From positions 1 to 55,009 of the forward strand of contig QKDN01000033.1 in NCBI GenBank assembly GCA_003252535.1: a stretch of DNA of 55,009 nucleotides, in the 5' to 3' direction. Source of the DNA: Campylobacterota bacterium (GTDB lineage Bacteria > Campylobacterota > Campylobacteria > Campylobacterales > Sulfurovaceae). Under the pieces are notes generated by a model. The model ran no database searches. It was not told where the DNA came from and saw only the letters and a program-made list of their open reading frames with translations. Positions 32,901-41,629 of the stretch are shown here, piece by piece (the first letter of the stretch is position 1; the number at the start of each line of letters is the position of its first letter). Position numbers and translations under genes: made by a program.

Positions 32901-34623
32901 AGAGCTCTTTGTGGTCGATCACATCGGCTATCTTCATCTCACCCTTGCCCTCAAGGGTCGAGATAGCATCTGGCTTGAGTGACATCTTGCTATCGTCGAT
33001 CTCGAAGCGGCTCATGTCGTCATATTTACCATCGTGCTTTACGGGAGCAGCATCGTATCCCTTTGCCCTCGCTCCGGCGAACAGCCCTGTACCCTCTGCC
33101 TTGCCACCGTACTTATACCCTAACCCGGCACCGACTGCCGCGCCGATACCTATTCTGGCCAGGTAATCTTTCATGGTGAGGTCTTTGCCGTCAACGATAT
33201 CTTCGTAGGCAGCATCCATACCGCCTACAGTACCTCCACCGAGAGCACCACCCAGGGTATTTGTTCCGGCATTTGCGAAGATAGCCATACCGTTTTCGCC
33301 TATCGGAGCACCATCTTTGTCGTATCCATACCCGCCTATGCCGTTATCTTTTGCAGGGTTGTCTTTGGAGATCGGTACACCGTTCTCATCGTACCTCTGA
33401 TCCATCCACGGGGATTTGCTCGTATCTGTATTTGATTTGGACCAGGCGGGATCATTATCAAGTCTATGCAGGTCTTGAGTAAGCTTGTCCATGAGCTTCT
33501 CATCGATATTGCCTTTTTTGAGGTTTGCTATATCCTGTTTGGTGGTCACGAAGTCAGCGTCATAGTTCTTGCTGTAGTCAGCAGGGGTGACTATTGTTTC
33601 GTCCTTTCCGCTTCCTGGTATGATATGGCGTTTGGCATTGAGAACATTGTCATACTGTATGTTCTTTGCAGCCACATTCTCCCTCATGCCTATCAATTCA
33701 TCAAAGCGTGGATGGGATGCTATGCTCTCAAGCCTTGCAGCGGGATCGTATGGAACCGGTAGATTTGATACTTCATCACGGTTGACTGGCACCTGTTCCG
33801 GCTTCCTGCCCGTCTCTTCCCTTTTGAATTTCGGGTCTACATCATGGTATGTCGATCTAATTTTCTTGATCTCTTCGAGGTGATCGCCGGATATGCCGTA
33901 GTGTTTTGCAAGGTTAGGATCATCGGCAATAGCCATGATTGCTCTTTTTGCTTCGTCGCTACTGTCTATATCTTCTACTTTTTTGATGGCATTTGTCACT
34001 TTACCTTTGGTGAACGCTGCGATAACTCCGTTTAGCACCCCGACGATACCGCCGCCAATAGCCATCTCACCGTACTTTTGCTCATCAGTCTTAGTGGTAT
34101 CGCCGTAGTTCTTGAACGCACTCGTGGAAGCACCTACCGCCGCACCACCGACGACAGACTTGATGATCCTGTTTGCTTTGCTACCCTTGCTTGCAATCCC
34201 TGTAGGGGTAAGGTTGAGCGGGTCAAGGAGTATCTCACCACCGAGCGAAGCCCACTCGTGATCTTTTGTCTTGATCTTCTCTTTTGTCTTGAGCTGCTCC
34301 CAATACTTTTGATTATCCTTGAAGAACCCAGTATTGTACTCATCCGGCACTATCGCATCGGTTACCTTTTGAAGCCCCTTATTGATTGATGATCCATACT
34401 CAGCAAATCCCTGTAGTCCACCTGACAGGAAGCTATCTGCCGTACCATGCTTGTTGTCTTGAGATTTATGGAAATCATTGTTGGAGATCGCCGCCTCATA
34501 TGGGTTCGTGTCGCCGCCAGATGCCTTTGAAAACTGATCATATGGGTTATTCTTAACCTCCATACCGCTGTATGGATTTGATTGCTTTTGGTCGGTGGAG
34601 AATTGATCGTATGGGTTAGCCAT
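29941..34623 (-). CDS. Very large ejection-type structural protein with zincin-like motif
   Basis: This 1560-residue protein has NPYDQFS-type repeats at its N-terminus (NPYDQFS, NPYSG, NPYDQFS, NPYEA in the first 45 residues), glycine-rich hydrophobic segments at about 145-210 and 470-510, and a zincin motif HEIQHWIQFKEGFATGG at about residue 620, as in large polyvalent protein-associated domains. A C-terminal part around 1250-1450 has conserved NRIAMYTHLRDKMG and PFISWTYYTMPAIWKLM. Proteins of this size and make-up in podovirus-like phages are internal virion proteins ejected into the cell with the DNA; the peptidase-like motif could open the cell wall. The ATG overlaps the preceding stop (TGATG). 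Confidence 0.65.
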   Translation of the reverse strand: MANPYDQFSTDQKQSNPYSGMEVKNNPYDQFSKASGGDTNPYEAAISNNDFHKSQDNKHGTADSFLSGGLQGFAEYGSSINKGLQKVTDAIVPDEYNTGFFKDNQKYWEQLKTKEKIKTKDHEWASLGGEILLDPLNLTPTGIASKGSKANRIIKSVVGGAAVGASTSAFKNYGDTTKTDEQKYGEMAIGGGIVGVLNGVIAAFTKGKVTNAIKKVEDIDSSDEAKRAIMAIADDPNLAKHYGISGDHLEEIKKIRSTYHDVDPKFKREETGRKPEQVPVNRDEVSNLPVPYDPAARLESIASHPRFDELIGMRENVAAKNIQYDNVLNAKRHIIPGSGKDETIVTPADYSKNYDADFVTTKQDIANLKKGNIDEKLMDKLTQDLHRLDNDPAWSKSNTDTSKSPWMDQRYDENGVPISKDNPAKDNGIGGYGYDKDGAPIGENGMAIFANAGTNTLGGALGGGTVGGMDAAYEDIVDGKDLTMKDYLARIGIGAAVGAGLGYKYGGKAEGTGLFAGARAKGYDAAPVKHDGKYDDMSRFEIDDSKMSLKPDAISTLEGKGEMKIADVIDHKELYDNYPDAANIKIKVDDSLQPGSGWFKDGVLGIPKGTTDKELLDTAVHEIQHWIQFKEGFATGGSQKAMMQNVESSIYKLEKQGDLSPADAIRYKDELEYLKGNKSEEAFNRYQRLAGEIEAREVEARRGLTKGEREAINPYENAVTAYGRKNSEETAAMRDFVDLADYMDGKIPIEETNFFKVNGGDASSFIEHMGSLERSMPQLADKSPEELRVVLSKIDDESGLREATKNAMLEGRLKNTGSAGIDKADAIINFNRSKMEKNLDHLKDVVGEDRVKEWKDASSSLWNLFRDSLSSEYHNAREKVTAKSSGDSVMIERVHKVLTDLSEKDRLDMHDYITGEGSALSSDLKPFADLIKNDIRSLGEQAVNLNVLSKESFDEWSGYYIRRNYEKHFFRDIKNLVGRGFTVEDIHKRGKVDVVGKDEADKIVQNLWTNTPDNPLNIPLRDGGVRVVDLGNGKFEIRRDWTRAEREAMGEIRDASITIPDTLMRMKRMVDNANFLKEVSDMDSVVLKDFRERVFDLDGNPIDGKAKYNSEELKAMGFVEVSNHPRFGALAGKAIRKDVYDDIVAMNDDLFGTLHGADGALARVWKGYLSLWKKSKTVWNVPSHINNFASNLFIMHLSGMKSHEIISALGKAGKMMYHEGKYEELIAKGLRGENTLEDMAELSTLGKDLRYLVEAKEGGLLGRSQLNDITDGRQNSVAKSLLGALDKKAQELYHNGDAINRIAMYTHLRDKMGLGIDEAKSMVLKVMPDYSKPMPKGYRVLRDTGVSPFISWTYYTMPAIWKLMKTKEGATQMAKAVGLVSAMEYMLSDGQVTPLDNLPFYDGNKPDEFKGRRFAIGRDGSKIDTLKIDRWIPYLELQNPPNFVLSQISGPTVKAITNLATAGSENGMVDTYTGKAVTMKKDASQRAYDTAKYLTESYVPLPGTAYSAYDYVESLVRDQKKRKKNSVVEPRTQEQSILKILGLNTMTYDKDNLKREQRKK

Positions 34624-35573
34624 CACTTACCCCTTGAGTTGGTGTAGTAATCCCATGCCTGCTGAGTAGATATAGTCTTGCCATCAGGGAGTACTATATC
34701 GCCGTTTGAATCCCTCTTCACATCAGACAATGAAACACCATAGTTCTTTGCTACATCGTGCATAAGCTCATTGCTTTGGTTGATGTCAAGGTTCACTTTT
34801 GTCTTATTGTCGTCAGTGCTTTTGTTCTGGTCTCCAGCTTGGTTCTGCTGTAGCACATAGTCGGTACCGCCGTACCAATTGCCTTTTTGAGTGAATTGGG
34901 GCTGATTTCCTGTTTGCAGGAAGTGATTGTATGCGGCAGTGATATCTTCGCTGCTTGCACTATCGGCAACATTTGATCCCAAAGCCCCCTTGAAGCTCTC
35001 TGCATCTGGGTAAAGCTTCTTTCGCTTGATCATCTCATCGTAGACGCTGTTATTACCATTTTGCATTTCGATAGCTTTTTCCCTGATCTGGAGCTCACGG
35101 TCTCTTTGATTCATCGTGTCACTATGAAACTTAGCGTCCTGGGCCATCTTGTCCCTTGAGAGTTGATCATTGGCGAAGCTGATCCCTGTTCTTGATAACA
35201 GGTCATTGTTGTTCATCCTCTCCCTGGCGTCGATCTCCTGTTTGGTTTTGGCTAGATCGGCGACTATCCTGTTTTGCTCCATGTTCTGCTTGGCAAGGTT
35301 TCTTATGTGAACATTCTGCATGGCAGTGTTCGCCATGTCGCTGTAGTGACCGCCGTAGAACTGTGCAGGTTGATACTTTTTGCTCTCATCATTCCCCGGG
35401 TCAAACTCCCTTGCATTGTAGTTCAGGCTTCCGTTCTCGACCCTTGCCTGTGCGACTGGTGACATATTTGGGCTACCAGGTGTCTGAGATAGCTTGAGCG
35501 GCTCTGTGGACGGCTCTCTCCTTGGCTGCATAGACCCCATATTGATTACATTGTCTTTTTCGTTTTGATCCAT
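34623..35573 (-). CDS. Phage structural protein, coiled-coil, unknown
   Basis: The 316-residue protein is rich in Q, N, D and K. A predicted coiled coil lies at about 85-180 (NLAKQNMEQNRIVADLAKTK through RDRELQIREKAIEMQ), followed by a polar segment. It has no recognisable family. Its place directly before the giant ejection-type gene, with a TGATG overlap, suggests it is another internal virion protein that assembles with it. AAGGAAA is the ribosome-binding site. Confidence 0.5.
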   Translation of the reverse strand: MDQNEKDNVINMGSMQPRREPSTEPLKLSQTPGSPNMSPVAQARVENGSLNYNAREFDPGNDESKKYQPAQFYGGHYSDMANTAMQNVHIRNLAKQNMEQNRIVADLAKTKQEIDARERMNNNDLLSRTGISFANDQLSRDKMAQDAKFHSDTMNQRDRELQIREKAIEMQNGNNSVYDEMIKRKKLYPDAESFKGALGSNVADSASSEDITAAYNHFLQTGNQPQFTQKGNWYGGTDYVLQQNQAGDQNKSTDDNKTKVNLDINQSNELMHDVAKNYGVSLSDVKRDSNGDIVLPDGKTISTQQAWDYYTNSRGK

Positions 35574-35575
35574 AG

Positions 35576-36787
35576 TTATTTCCTTAGAAGTTCAAAAAGC
35601 TCAGTGGATACAGTAGAACCGCTGAGACAAATTTTTCCGAAGTATCCCACAACGCTATCAGAATAGATGTTCAAAAATCTAGTAGTATCGCACGGCAGAG
35701 TGAATTTGATCTGTGTGTCGAGAAAGTGCTTGAAGTCGTAAGTGTGTATCACGCTTCCTGTCGATGATCTCTTTTGAAAGTCACCGTACTGGTCAAACGG
35801 TATGAGTATCTCTTTTACTGGCAGATCGGGAGTCCATGTACCGTATTTCCTGAGATTGTACTTGTATCGTGCACCACGGTATGCGCCGAACTCGTAGAAA
35901 TCGTATAGGCCCATGACCCGGTACTCGCTCCATTTCTTGTTTATGGTCTTTTGCTCCCATGTCTTCGCGTTGAGCACTGTAGTCTTGCCGCTGAGCTCCA
36001 AAAAGAAATACCGATCTTTCCAGTAGAACCGTGGGGATGGTGATACATTGTTGAGAGTCGCCTTGAGCTCAAGGTTTCTGTCGTATACATAGGTGGTAGT
36101 TCCGTATCTGTTGAAAAAGTGATCACCATACCCGTACAGCGTGCCTATGTTTGGTAGCTTCTTTTTGACCTGAATGAAAGGTGGCTCATGCGTGATGATC
36201 TCAACGCCGGCAAGGGTGCTTCTCACACTGAATCCGTCACACGGTATAGGCTTGCTGCCCCACATGGTTTCGTCCATAGAGTATGTAGTCTCATTTGTGA
36301 GCAGATCGATATGACCGAACTTGTAGATGTAGTCACTGTCACTACTTTTTACCTTTGGTCTGTACATGAAGATGAAGCCACTGTTGATCCCACCGTTATA
36401 CGGTGAGCCAGCGTACTCATATTGCTCTGATAGCTGATAATCAATCCTGCCCTGCCACCGTATTCGCCTGTAGTATCTCCGTGGATCATACACTATATCG
36501 AGCTTGCCATCAGGGATGTCGATGTAGTATGGAAGTATTGACCACTCCTTTATCTTTGGCATATCAATCACCTCGTTGTCGCCGTCGATATCATAGGAGG
36601 TACGCTCGCCCCGTGACAATCTGTCCACGATGCTATCGTCAAGGTTAATGTAGCGGTCAAGTGGGTTCTTGCTTTGCGAAAGAGAGTTCTTTGTTGCCTT
36701 GCGAAATGACCCGTTGGATATCTCTATAGCCAATAGAGACTCAGGGTCTCTGTATGGTCTCGGGTACGGGGTTATTTCTCTAGGCAT
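35576..36787 (-). CDS. Phage structural protein, aromatic-rich, unknown
   Basis: The 403-residue product is beta-rich with many Tyr, Trp and Phe residues and no transmembrane segment. The beginning, MPREITPYPRPYRDPESL, is proline rich; the middle shows repeated RFYWKDRYFFLELSG-like strands suggestive of a propeller. I recognise no family. The order of genes suggests a tail-tube or nozzle protein of a short-tailed virion, but this is guesswork from position. The start overlaps the previous stop (TAATG). Confidence 0.5.
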   Translation of the reverse strand: MPREITPYPRPYRDPESLLAIEISNGSFRKATKNSLSQSKNPLDRYINLDDSIVDRLSRGERTSYDIDGDNEVIDMPKIKEWSILPYYIDIPDGKLDIVYDPRRYYRRIRWQGRIDYQLSEQYEYAGSPYNGGINSGFIFMYRPKVKSSDSDYIYKFGHIDLLTNETTYSMDETMWGSKPIPCDGFSVRSTLAGVEIITHEPPFIQVKKKLPNIGTLYGYGDHFFNRYGTTTYVYDRNLELKATLNNVSPSPRFYWKDRYFFLELSGKTTVLNAKTWEQKTINKKWSEYRVMGLYDFYEFGAYRGARYKYNLRKYGTWTPDLPVKEILIPFDQYGDFQKRSSTGSVIHTYDFKHFLDTQIKFTLPCDTTRFLNIYSDSVVGYFGKICLSGSTVSTELFELLRK

Positions 36788-38001
36788 TACATATCAGGAT
36801 AGTTTATGTTCTCTACTACGACCCATGTCTCGTAATCGTATCTGAGCCTGAGCAGGGTAGCACCGTCCGGTGATATAGTAGCGTTGCCGTATAATGTCTG
36901 CGATGGATCAAGCGTAATGGTCGATGAGGCGGCAAAGATCATAATTGATATCTCCATCCCCTCCCAACACTTTACAGTCGTACCGCTACCATCGTCAAAA
37001 CTCTTGAAGATGATCGTAGCGTCCCCATCTGGTGCGAGAACAAAGCTATTATAGTTCTCGGTATCGATCTCGATATCTCCAAAGCCAGATTCAATAGCTT
37101 GTCTGTATACCCCGAACCTTCCTGACCCCGTAGCCGTTGCCCCGCCTGTAGGTGCATCAACAAGTACAATACCGTCACCGTTCGCGTTTACGGCTACAAA
37201 CTTGCCAGCAGTGAGCGTAGCAGGAGTGTCGGATAGTCCAACAAAACTTGTAGCACCACCGCCCTCTCCTGCGACCATATCGATGAACTCAAAGCCGTCC
37301 TCCGTCTTCTTGACAGCGATCACCTTGCCGCCCATGCCATCAAATGAATCAGGCGTGTCTGAAAGTTCAAGTAAGCTTGCTTCGGCTGCATCCCTGCCTA
37401 CGAATCTGATAGCAGGGCTCCATAGCCCCTGGTCACCGCTCTTGAAGCTTATGAAGATATCACCTCCAACATACGACTCATGAAAATTGATCCCGTCACT
37501 CGAATATCTGAAATATACTACTGCATCTGCCACTGTATCATCTCCTGTAAGTTTTTTTTGAATTTGCATATCCCGGTATGCAGCATTGTACGCACGGTAA
37601 ATCTCATCGGCTATCTGCTTGTATCTGCTCTCCTTAGAGTACAGGAAGTAGATCGTCATGTGGATCACCCCGTGAGCAAGCCCATCGTCGATGTCGAGCT
37701 CTTCTCCGATCACCGGGAATCTTGGTATCCTGATGTAGAACTCGCTAGATACCCTCTTGAACTCTGTGTATACGCTTGAATTTGGCACCATGAGCTTGAG
37801 AGGGTTTGTCCTGATGGCACACTCCTTGAGAGCACTGTCAATGCTGTAGAGTATGTCGTCTGATACCATGTCCTTTAATGGGTGCTCTATGGGTGTTCTT
37901 GACCCGTCGGCAGCTACCTTTAGGCTTGGGTTTGTGTCGTACTCCCTTATTGTCCTCTGGATGAGATTTTTCACTCTGTCTACAGCTTCACTTACCAACA
38001 T
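36787..38001 (-). CDS. Tail protein: connector-like head fused to fibre-type repeats
   Basis: The 404-residue protein appears to be two parts. Residues about 1-150 resemble the whole of the 136-residue connector at 47315-47725 (shared order: a helix ALKECAIRTNPLKL, PRFPV near LDIDDGL, a YF helix, SK, then AYN). Residues about 210-285 contain two LSDTPxxxxxxxGKxxAV repeats, the typical tail-fibre attachment motif, ending in a beta-rich domain. It may bind at the same connector interface and present a fibre. ATG follows GGGGG. Confidence 0.55.
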   Translation of the reverse strand: MLVSEAVDRVKNLIQRTIREYDTNPSLKVAADGSRTPIEHPLKDMVSDDILYSIDSALKECAIRTNPLKLMVPNSSVYTEFKRVSSEFYIRIPRFPVIGEELDIDDGLAHGVIHMTIYFLYSKESRYKQIADEIYRAYNAAYRDMQIQKKLTGDDTVADAVVYFRYSSDGINFHESYVGGDIFISFKSGDQGLWSPAIRFVGRDAAEASLLELSDTPDSFDGMGGKVIAVKKTEDGFEFIDMVAGEGGGATSFVGLSDTPATLTAGKFVAVNANGDGIVLVDAPTGGATATGSGRFGVYRQAIESGFGDIEIDTENYNSFVLAPDGDATIIFKSFDDGSGTTVKCWEGMEISIMIFAASSTITLDPSQTLYGNATISPDGATLLRLRYDYETWVVVENINYPDM

Positions 38002-38002
38002 T

Positions 38003-38956
38003 TTAAACCCCCGATGCCTGGATCGTCGCTACAACGATACTGGTTTCATTTTTCTTATCCTCTATACGCTCATTGACATCAAACGACTTACCTATAGCCG
38101 CCGTCTGCTCTTTCCTATACTCTATCTCGGCTCCCATTTGAGCAATCTTTTCCTGCTCGGTAAGGGTCTGTGCGTACATGAGTGCGTTTCTGGTCTGCTC
38201 AGCCGCAGTCTGCGCTTCCATGAGTGGTATCTTGGCTTCCTCGATCTTGATCTGCTTGGCTTTCAACCCCAACTCTGCGTCGGCAAGCTCGAGCTCTTTT
38301 TGCTTTGTCAAAATGTCCTGTGCCATTAGGTCAAGCTTCTTTTCGTCAATAGCAATCTGAGCAGTCTTTGACTCGATGTCCTTATCCATGAGCTCAAGCT
38401 TTTTCTCTTCGGTGTGAGCCTGTGCAACGATGAGTGGTATCTTTGCTTCCTCGATGGATACCTGTTTTTCCTTGATGAGGAGCTCTTTGCCGGATATCTC
38501 TATCTCTTTCGTCTTGAGCTCTATGTCCTTATCCATAAGGGACAGCTTCTTGGTGTCAAGATTGAGTTGAGCATCCTTGATCTCAAGCTCTTTGGTGTTG
38601 AGGGCTATTTGAGACGGGATGAGCTGCTCGATCTCTACTTTAGCTTTGGCTACCCTGGCTGCAACATCGTTCTTTTTCACAAGATCGTCATTCTGCATAG
38701 AGATGATTTGTTGCTCATTGACAGGGGATTGAAGTGCAATCCTCTCAGCAGCACCGACCGCCGCGTTGATCGTAGAGGTTGTTACTGTGGTTAGGAAGCT
38801 TGAGTAGTACTTTGCCTTTTCATCGTCAGATATTGAAGTGCTTTTACTCAGAAACTCCTTGAGCTCATCTTGAGCTTTTTTGAGAACCGCATCATCATTC
38901 AATACAACCGTCTCAACGGTGTTTTTGATGACATCGTTGAATAGTTCCAAATCCAT
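38003..38956 (-). CDS. Long coiled-coil phage protein with internal repeats
   Basis: The 317-residue protein is almost wholly alpha-helical after residue 90, with strong heptads of K, E, L and I. A segment of about 65 residues is duplicated, visible as IEEAKIPLIVAQAHTEE and IEEAKIPLMEAQTAAEQ, each preceded by LMDKDIELKTKEI- or LMAQDILTKQKEL-like stretches. The duplication is still visible in DNA (38219-38245 and 38430-38456 nearly identical). Such rods occur in phage tails and internal virion proteins. The start follows AGGGAGATA. Confidence 0.6.
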   Translation of the reverse strand: MDLELFNDVIKNTVETVVLNDDAVLKKAQDELKEFLSKSTSISDDEKAKYYSSFLTTVTTSTINAAVGAAERIALQSPVNEQQIISMQNDDLVKKNDVAARVAKAKVEIEQLIPSQIALNTKELEIKDAQLNLDTKKLSLMDKDIELKTKEIEISGKELLIKEKQVSIEEAKIPLIVAQAHTEEKKLELMDKDIESKTAQIAIDEKKLDLMAQDILTKQKELELADAELGLKAKQIKIEEAKIPLMEAQTAAEQTRNALMYAQTLTEQEKIAQMGAEIEYRKEQTAAIGKSFDVNERIEDKKNETSIVVATIQASGV

Positions 38957-38957
38957 T

Positions 38958-39563
38958 CTATATCTCCCTTATCACTACATTTCCCAATACTGAATTGAGA
39001 GTAGCGTCACTTAGTTCTATGTCCTGTAGCGATATGTCACTGAGCGACACATCGCCTATTGACGAGTCTGCATACGATGAGTCGATGATTCCGTCATCCA
39101 TGCTTATCTCGTAGTTGAGGTTTGATGGATTTCTGTTTATCATGAATTTCTTACCGAGCGTCTCAATGACCATTACGCTGTCGGTAACTTTTGCGAAGTA
39201 GAATCCGTCTGCAATCGCACTCATGCTTCCGGCATACAACTCATTACCGTTAGCGTCAAGGGCCCTATATGGTATCGTTACATTTGGCTTGTAGCCTATG
39301 ATAAAGGTTGTGAGTGGATACCCGATACGCTTTACAATTCTCTGGTTGTTGATCCTCGCAAGCATGAAACCGTGAAGAGACGGTGCCTTACTCATGAATC
39401 GCTGCACTGACCAGGATACAGTGTGTGTATGCTCCAGCTCAATGAAAGTCTTTGATATCGGATCGAAAGCATAGATGCTTACTGACGGTGTTGTGTTCGC
39501 GTAAGTGTAAAGCGAGAATTCACCGCCGCTTGATATGCTTGTAGTATCGATCCTCACTACCAT
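38958..39563 (-). CDS. Phage structural protein, unknown (201 aa)
   Basis: A beta-rich 201-residue protein without membrane segments; the C-terminus has short runs of the form SLSDISLQDIELSDATL that could form a beta-helix. No family is recognised. Its start overlaps the upstream stop (TGATG) and it ends 2 bp before the coiled-coil gene, so it belongs to the late transcript. Confidence 0.5.
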   Translation of the reverse strand: MVVRIDTTSISSGGEFSLYTYANTTPSVSIYAFDPISKTFIELEHTHTVSWSVQRFMSKAPSLHGFMLARINNQRIVKRIGYPLTTFIIGYKPNVTIPYRALDANGNELYAGSMSAIADGFYFAKVTDSVMVIETLGKKFMINRNPSNLNYEISMDDGIIDSSYADSSIGDVSLSDISLQDIELSDATLNSVLGNVVIREI

Positions 39564-40117
39564 CAGTATCCTACCGCTACGACCTCATCGTTATTTCCGT
39601 CAACCACAACCACATCCTCTTCGACTATTTTGATTCTTTGCTCCACAAGGATACTATACTTGCTACCCTCCACTGATACAATGTACTCGCCTGGATCGGC
39701 AATGGAGATGTCTTGCGTGGTATACTCACCGAGTTTTACGCTTTGGTTGATCGTAGCACCACTTGGTACGGCAACCAGAAGTTTTTTGTTGATGTAGATA
39801 GTTGCGCCATCGATCTTTTTGATGTATGCGTATTTGCCCGTGGAGTACTCGATAGTATCACCCTCAAGAAGAGTATTTGTGGATGAGTCTACTGTGAGGG
39901 TTGTTGCGTTGATTGCCGCATTTGCCGTGAGTGTTGCCGATCTACTTGCGGTTGCAAGCTCAGCCTCGGTAGCTCCACCTGCAACCACTGTTTTTTGCTG
40001 TAGGTTATCTACTGGAGCATAGTAGGCACTGAAATCGCCAGATTGTGCTCCGAAGAGTGTTTTTTTGGTTGATACTACAACCTTGAATGCTTCTCCAACT
40101 TTTCTTGTGATCATCAT
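39563..40117 (-). CDS. Structural protein translated from a hairpin-gated start, possible decoration protein
   Basis: The 184-residue product is a soluble, Ala/Thr/Val-rich beta protein (TATLTANAAINATTLTV-like strands), as seen in capsid decoration or tail-tube proteins. The start at 40117 is picked because AAAGGA stands 5 bp before it; a methionine follows directly. Its ribosome-binding site and the first two bases of the ATG lie in the stem of a perfect 13-bp hairpin (40116-40155). The same layout appears at the capsid gene, suggesting that both are abundant structural proteins. Confidence 0.55.
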   Translation of the reverse strand: MMITRKVGEAFKVVVSTKKTLFGAQSGDFSAYYAPVDNLQQKTVVAGGATEAELATASRSATLTANAAINATTLTVDSSTNTLLEGDTIEYSTGKYAYIKKIDGATIYINKKLLVAVPSGATINQSVKLGEYTTQDISIADPGEYIVSVEGSKYSILVEQRIKIVEEDVVVVDGNNDEVVAVGY

Positions 40118-40155
40118 ATAGTCCTTTAAACATGGTTTGAAATAAAGGACTATAT
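40116..40155 (-). promoter_or_regulatory. RBS-sequestering hairpin at 40117 gene
   Basis: ATATAGTCCTTTA and its exact complement pair over 13 bp with a 14-nt loop. The 3' arm contains the AAAGGA ribosome-binding site and the AT of the start codon. A degenerate copy of the late promoter-like motif (TTTACTTTTAAAC, 40169-40181) lies upstream. No T-run follows, which argues against a terminator. Confidence 0.7.
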
Positions 40156-40184
40156 TAGTGATGATCTCGTTTAAAAGTAAAGCA

Positions 40185-41231
40185 CTATTGCTTATCAGCC
40201 CAGCTTGAGAACTCCACCCACGGGTTCTGTGAGTACCCAAAGTTTAAACCAAATGCGTTTGACCACATATAGTCGGCAGCAAGCACATCGCACATGAACA
40301 TATCCGTTGTGTCGCTCTCGTAAATGGTTGCCACCTTATCGTACCCATTCATATCAGAAGTATCAAATCTCGACATAGTGCTTTCTTCAAACACGATCTC
40401 CCCATCTTTGATGTAGTACTTCACATCTGACACATCGCCCCTGCACCCGTCATTTTTCTGAAGTTCAGTAGGAGCACCCAAATCGAAAGCAACGACATAT
40501 CCGAGTTCACCTACGCCGGACCACCCGCCACCAACTGCTTTGTGATCGTCGATGTATTGTATTTGATCGGGCCCGAAAGGGATACTGCACTTATAAATAC
40601 TGTGGTTGTACTGGCTGACATATACGCCATCGTAGTACTTAGAGTGACCGCCTACGACAATGATGCCTGTAGCTGTCACTACGCCTGATCCAGTGTCTAC
40701 CACGCCGCTCTCGTCATACAGTACGCCATCGACTACAATTCTACCGCTCGCCCCGAGATGGGAACCGTTTGTACCGTCAAGTACTGGCACTGTTGTATTT
40801 GTAAGCCTGTCCATCATATATTGCTTGCTGAAAGTCCACACTTTCCCATCGAGACTACCTACATTGTTGTACTCTTTGAATAGCCTCAACCCGCCATTGA
40901 TTGTAGTTCCAAAAGCGAGGCAGATACCGTTCAGGTATCTAATGTGAAGCATATTGTCGATAACAGATATCTCCACAGCCTGTCTGAATTGCTCAGCAAC
41001 CTCATTCATTTGTATTGAATCAAGGTCGCTTTGTGCCTGAGTCCATACAGCACCCACTATGTTATTCGACACTGTGCTGATCTCATGGCAAGTTACAGCC
41101 CCATCATTAAGTATGAACAGAATCGGTATCTTTACAGCCAATCCAACATTGAACACCACGATATCTTCAGCAGTCACACCTATGGTCGTCGCCGCCGGGA
41201 TAATCGTTGTGACTCTATCGCATCCTACCAT
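40185..41231 (-). CDS. Phage structural protein, unknown (348 aa)
   Basis: The 348-residue beta-rich product has many Gly, Val and Tyr residues and no membrane segment. The middle region (GRIVVDGVLYDESG, VGGHSKYYDGVYVSQYNHS) looks like a carbohydrate-binding or concanavalin-like fold used by tail appendages. Not recognised by family. It overlaps the end of the preceding gene by 7 bp and ends before the hairpin-gated gene. Confidence 0.45.
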   Translation of the reverse strand: MVGCDRVTTIIPAATTIGVTAEDIVVFNVGLAVKIPILFILNDGAVTCHEISTVSNNIVGAVWTQAQSDLDSIQMNEVAEQFRQAVEISVIDNMLHIRYLNGICLAFGTTINGGLRLFKEYNNVGSLDGKVWTFSKQYMMDRLTNTTVPVLDGTNGSHLGASGRIVVDGVLYDESGVVDTGSGVVTATGIIVVGGHSKYYDGVYVSQYNHSIYKCSIPFGPDQIQYIDDHKAVGGGWSGVGELGYVVAFDLGAPTELQKNDGCRGDVSDVKYYIKDGEIVFEESTMSRFDTSDMNGYDKVATIYESDTTDMFMCDVLAADYMWSNAFGLNFGYSQNPWVEFSSWADKQ

Positions 41232-41629
41232 GACATCCTCCTTAATGATCCCCAGTCGTATGCCAGATACCCGGCAGGAACTACCTCTGATCCTGCCACC
41301 TCAAACTTTCTGAAATTTGCACTCTTGTAGTTTAATGGCTTGATCGCTCCGTCGGCAGTCATAGCCAGATTTACAGTCTCGTCCTGAACCTCAAGAGCAA
41401 TTTGCTTCCACTTTTTAGTCCCATACGGATTGTTTGGATATAGCGAGGAGCTTTTTGTCTCCCCGGTGATCTCTTTGATGATGGTTTCTTCAGGCGGGTT
41501 GCTGAGGTTGAATGTGATAACCGCATCACCGAGCCCAAAAGATACAGATTGACCCTCTGGCTTCATCTTCTTTGGGGTGATCGTTACACTGTTGCCAGTC
41601 CATTTGTATGTGACATCATAGATACCCAT
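41225..41629 (-). CDS. Small phage protein, unknown (134 aa)
   Basis: The 134-residue beta-rich protein opens with MGIYDVTYKWTGNSVTITPK and carries no motif I recognise. Coupled to both neighbours by overlapping start and stop codons (TAATG upstream), it is probably made in fixed ratio with the large tail protein before it. Confidence 0.45.
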   Translation of the reverse strand: MGIYDVTYKWTGNSVTITPKKMKPEGQSVSFGLGDAVITFNLSNPPEETIIKEITGETKSSSLYPNNPYGTKKWKQIALEVQDETVNLAMTADGAIKPLNYKSANFRKFEVAGSEVVPAGYLAYDWGSLRRMSW

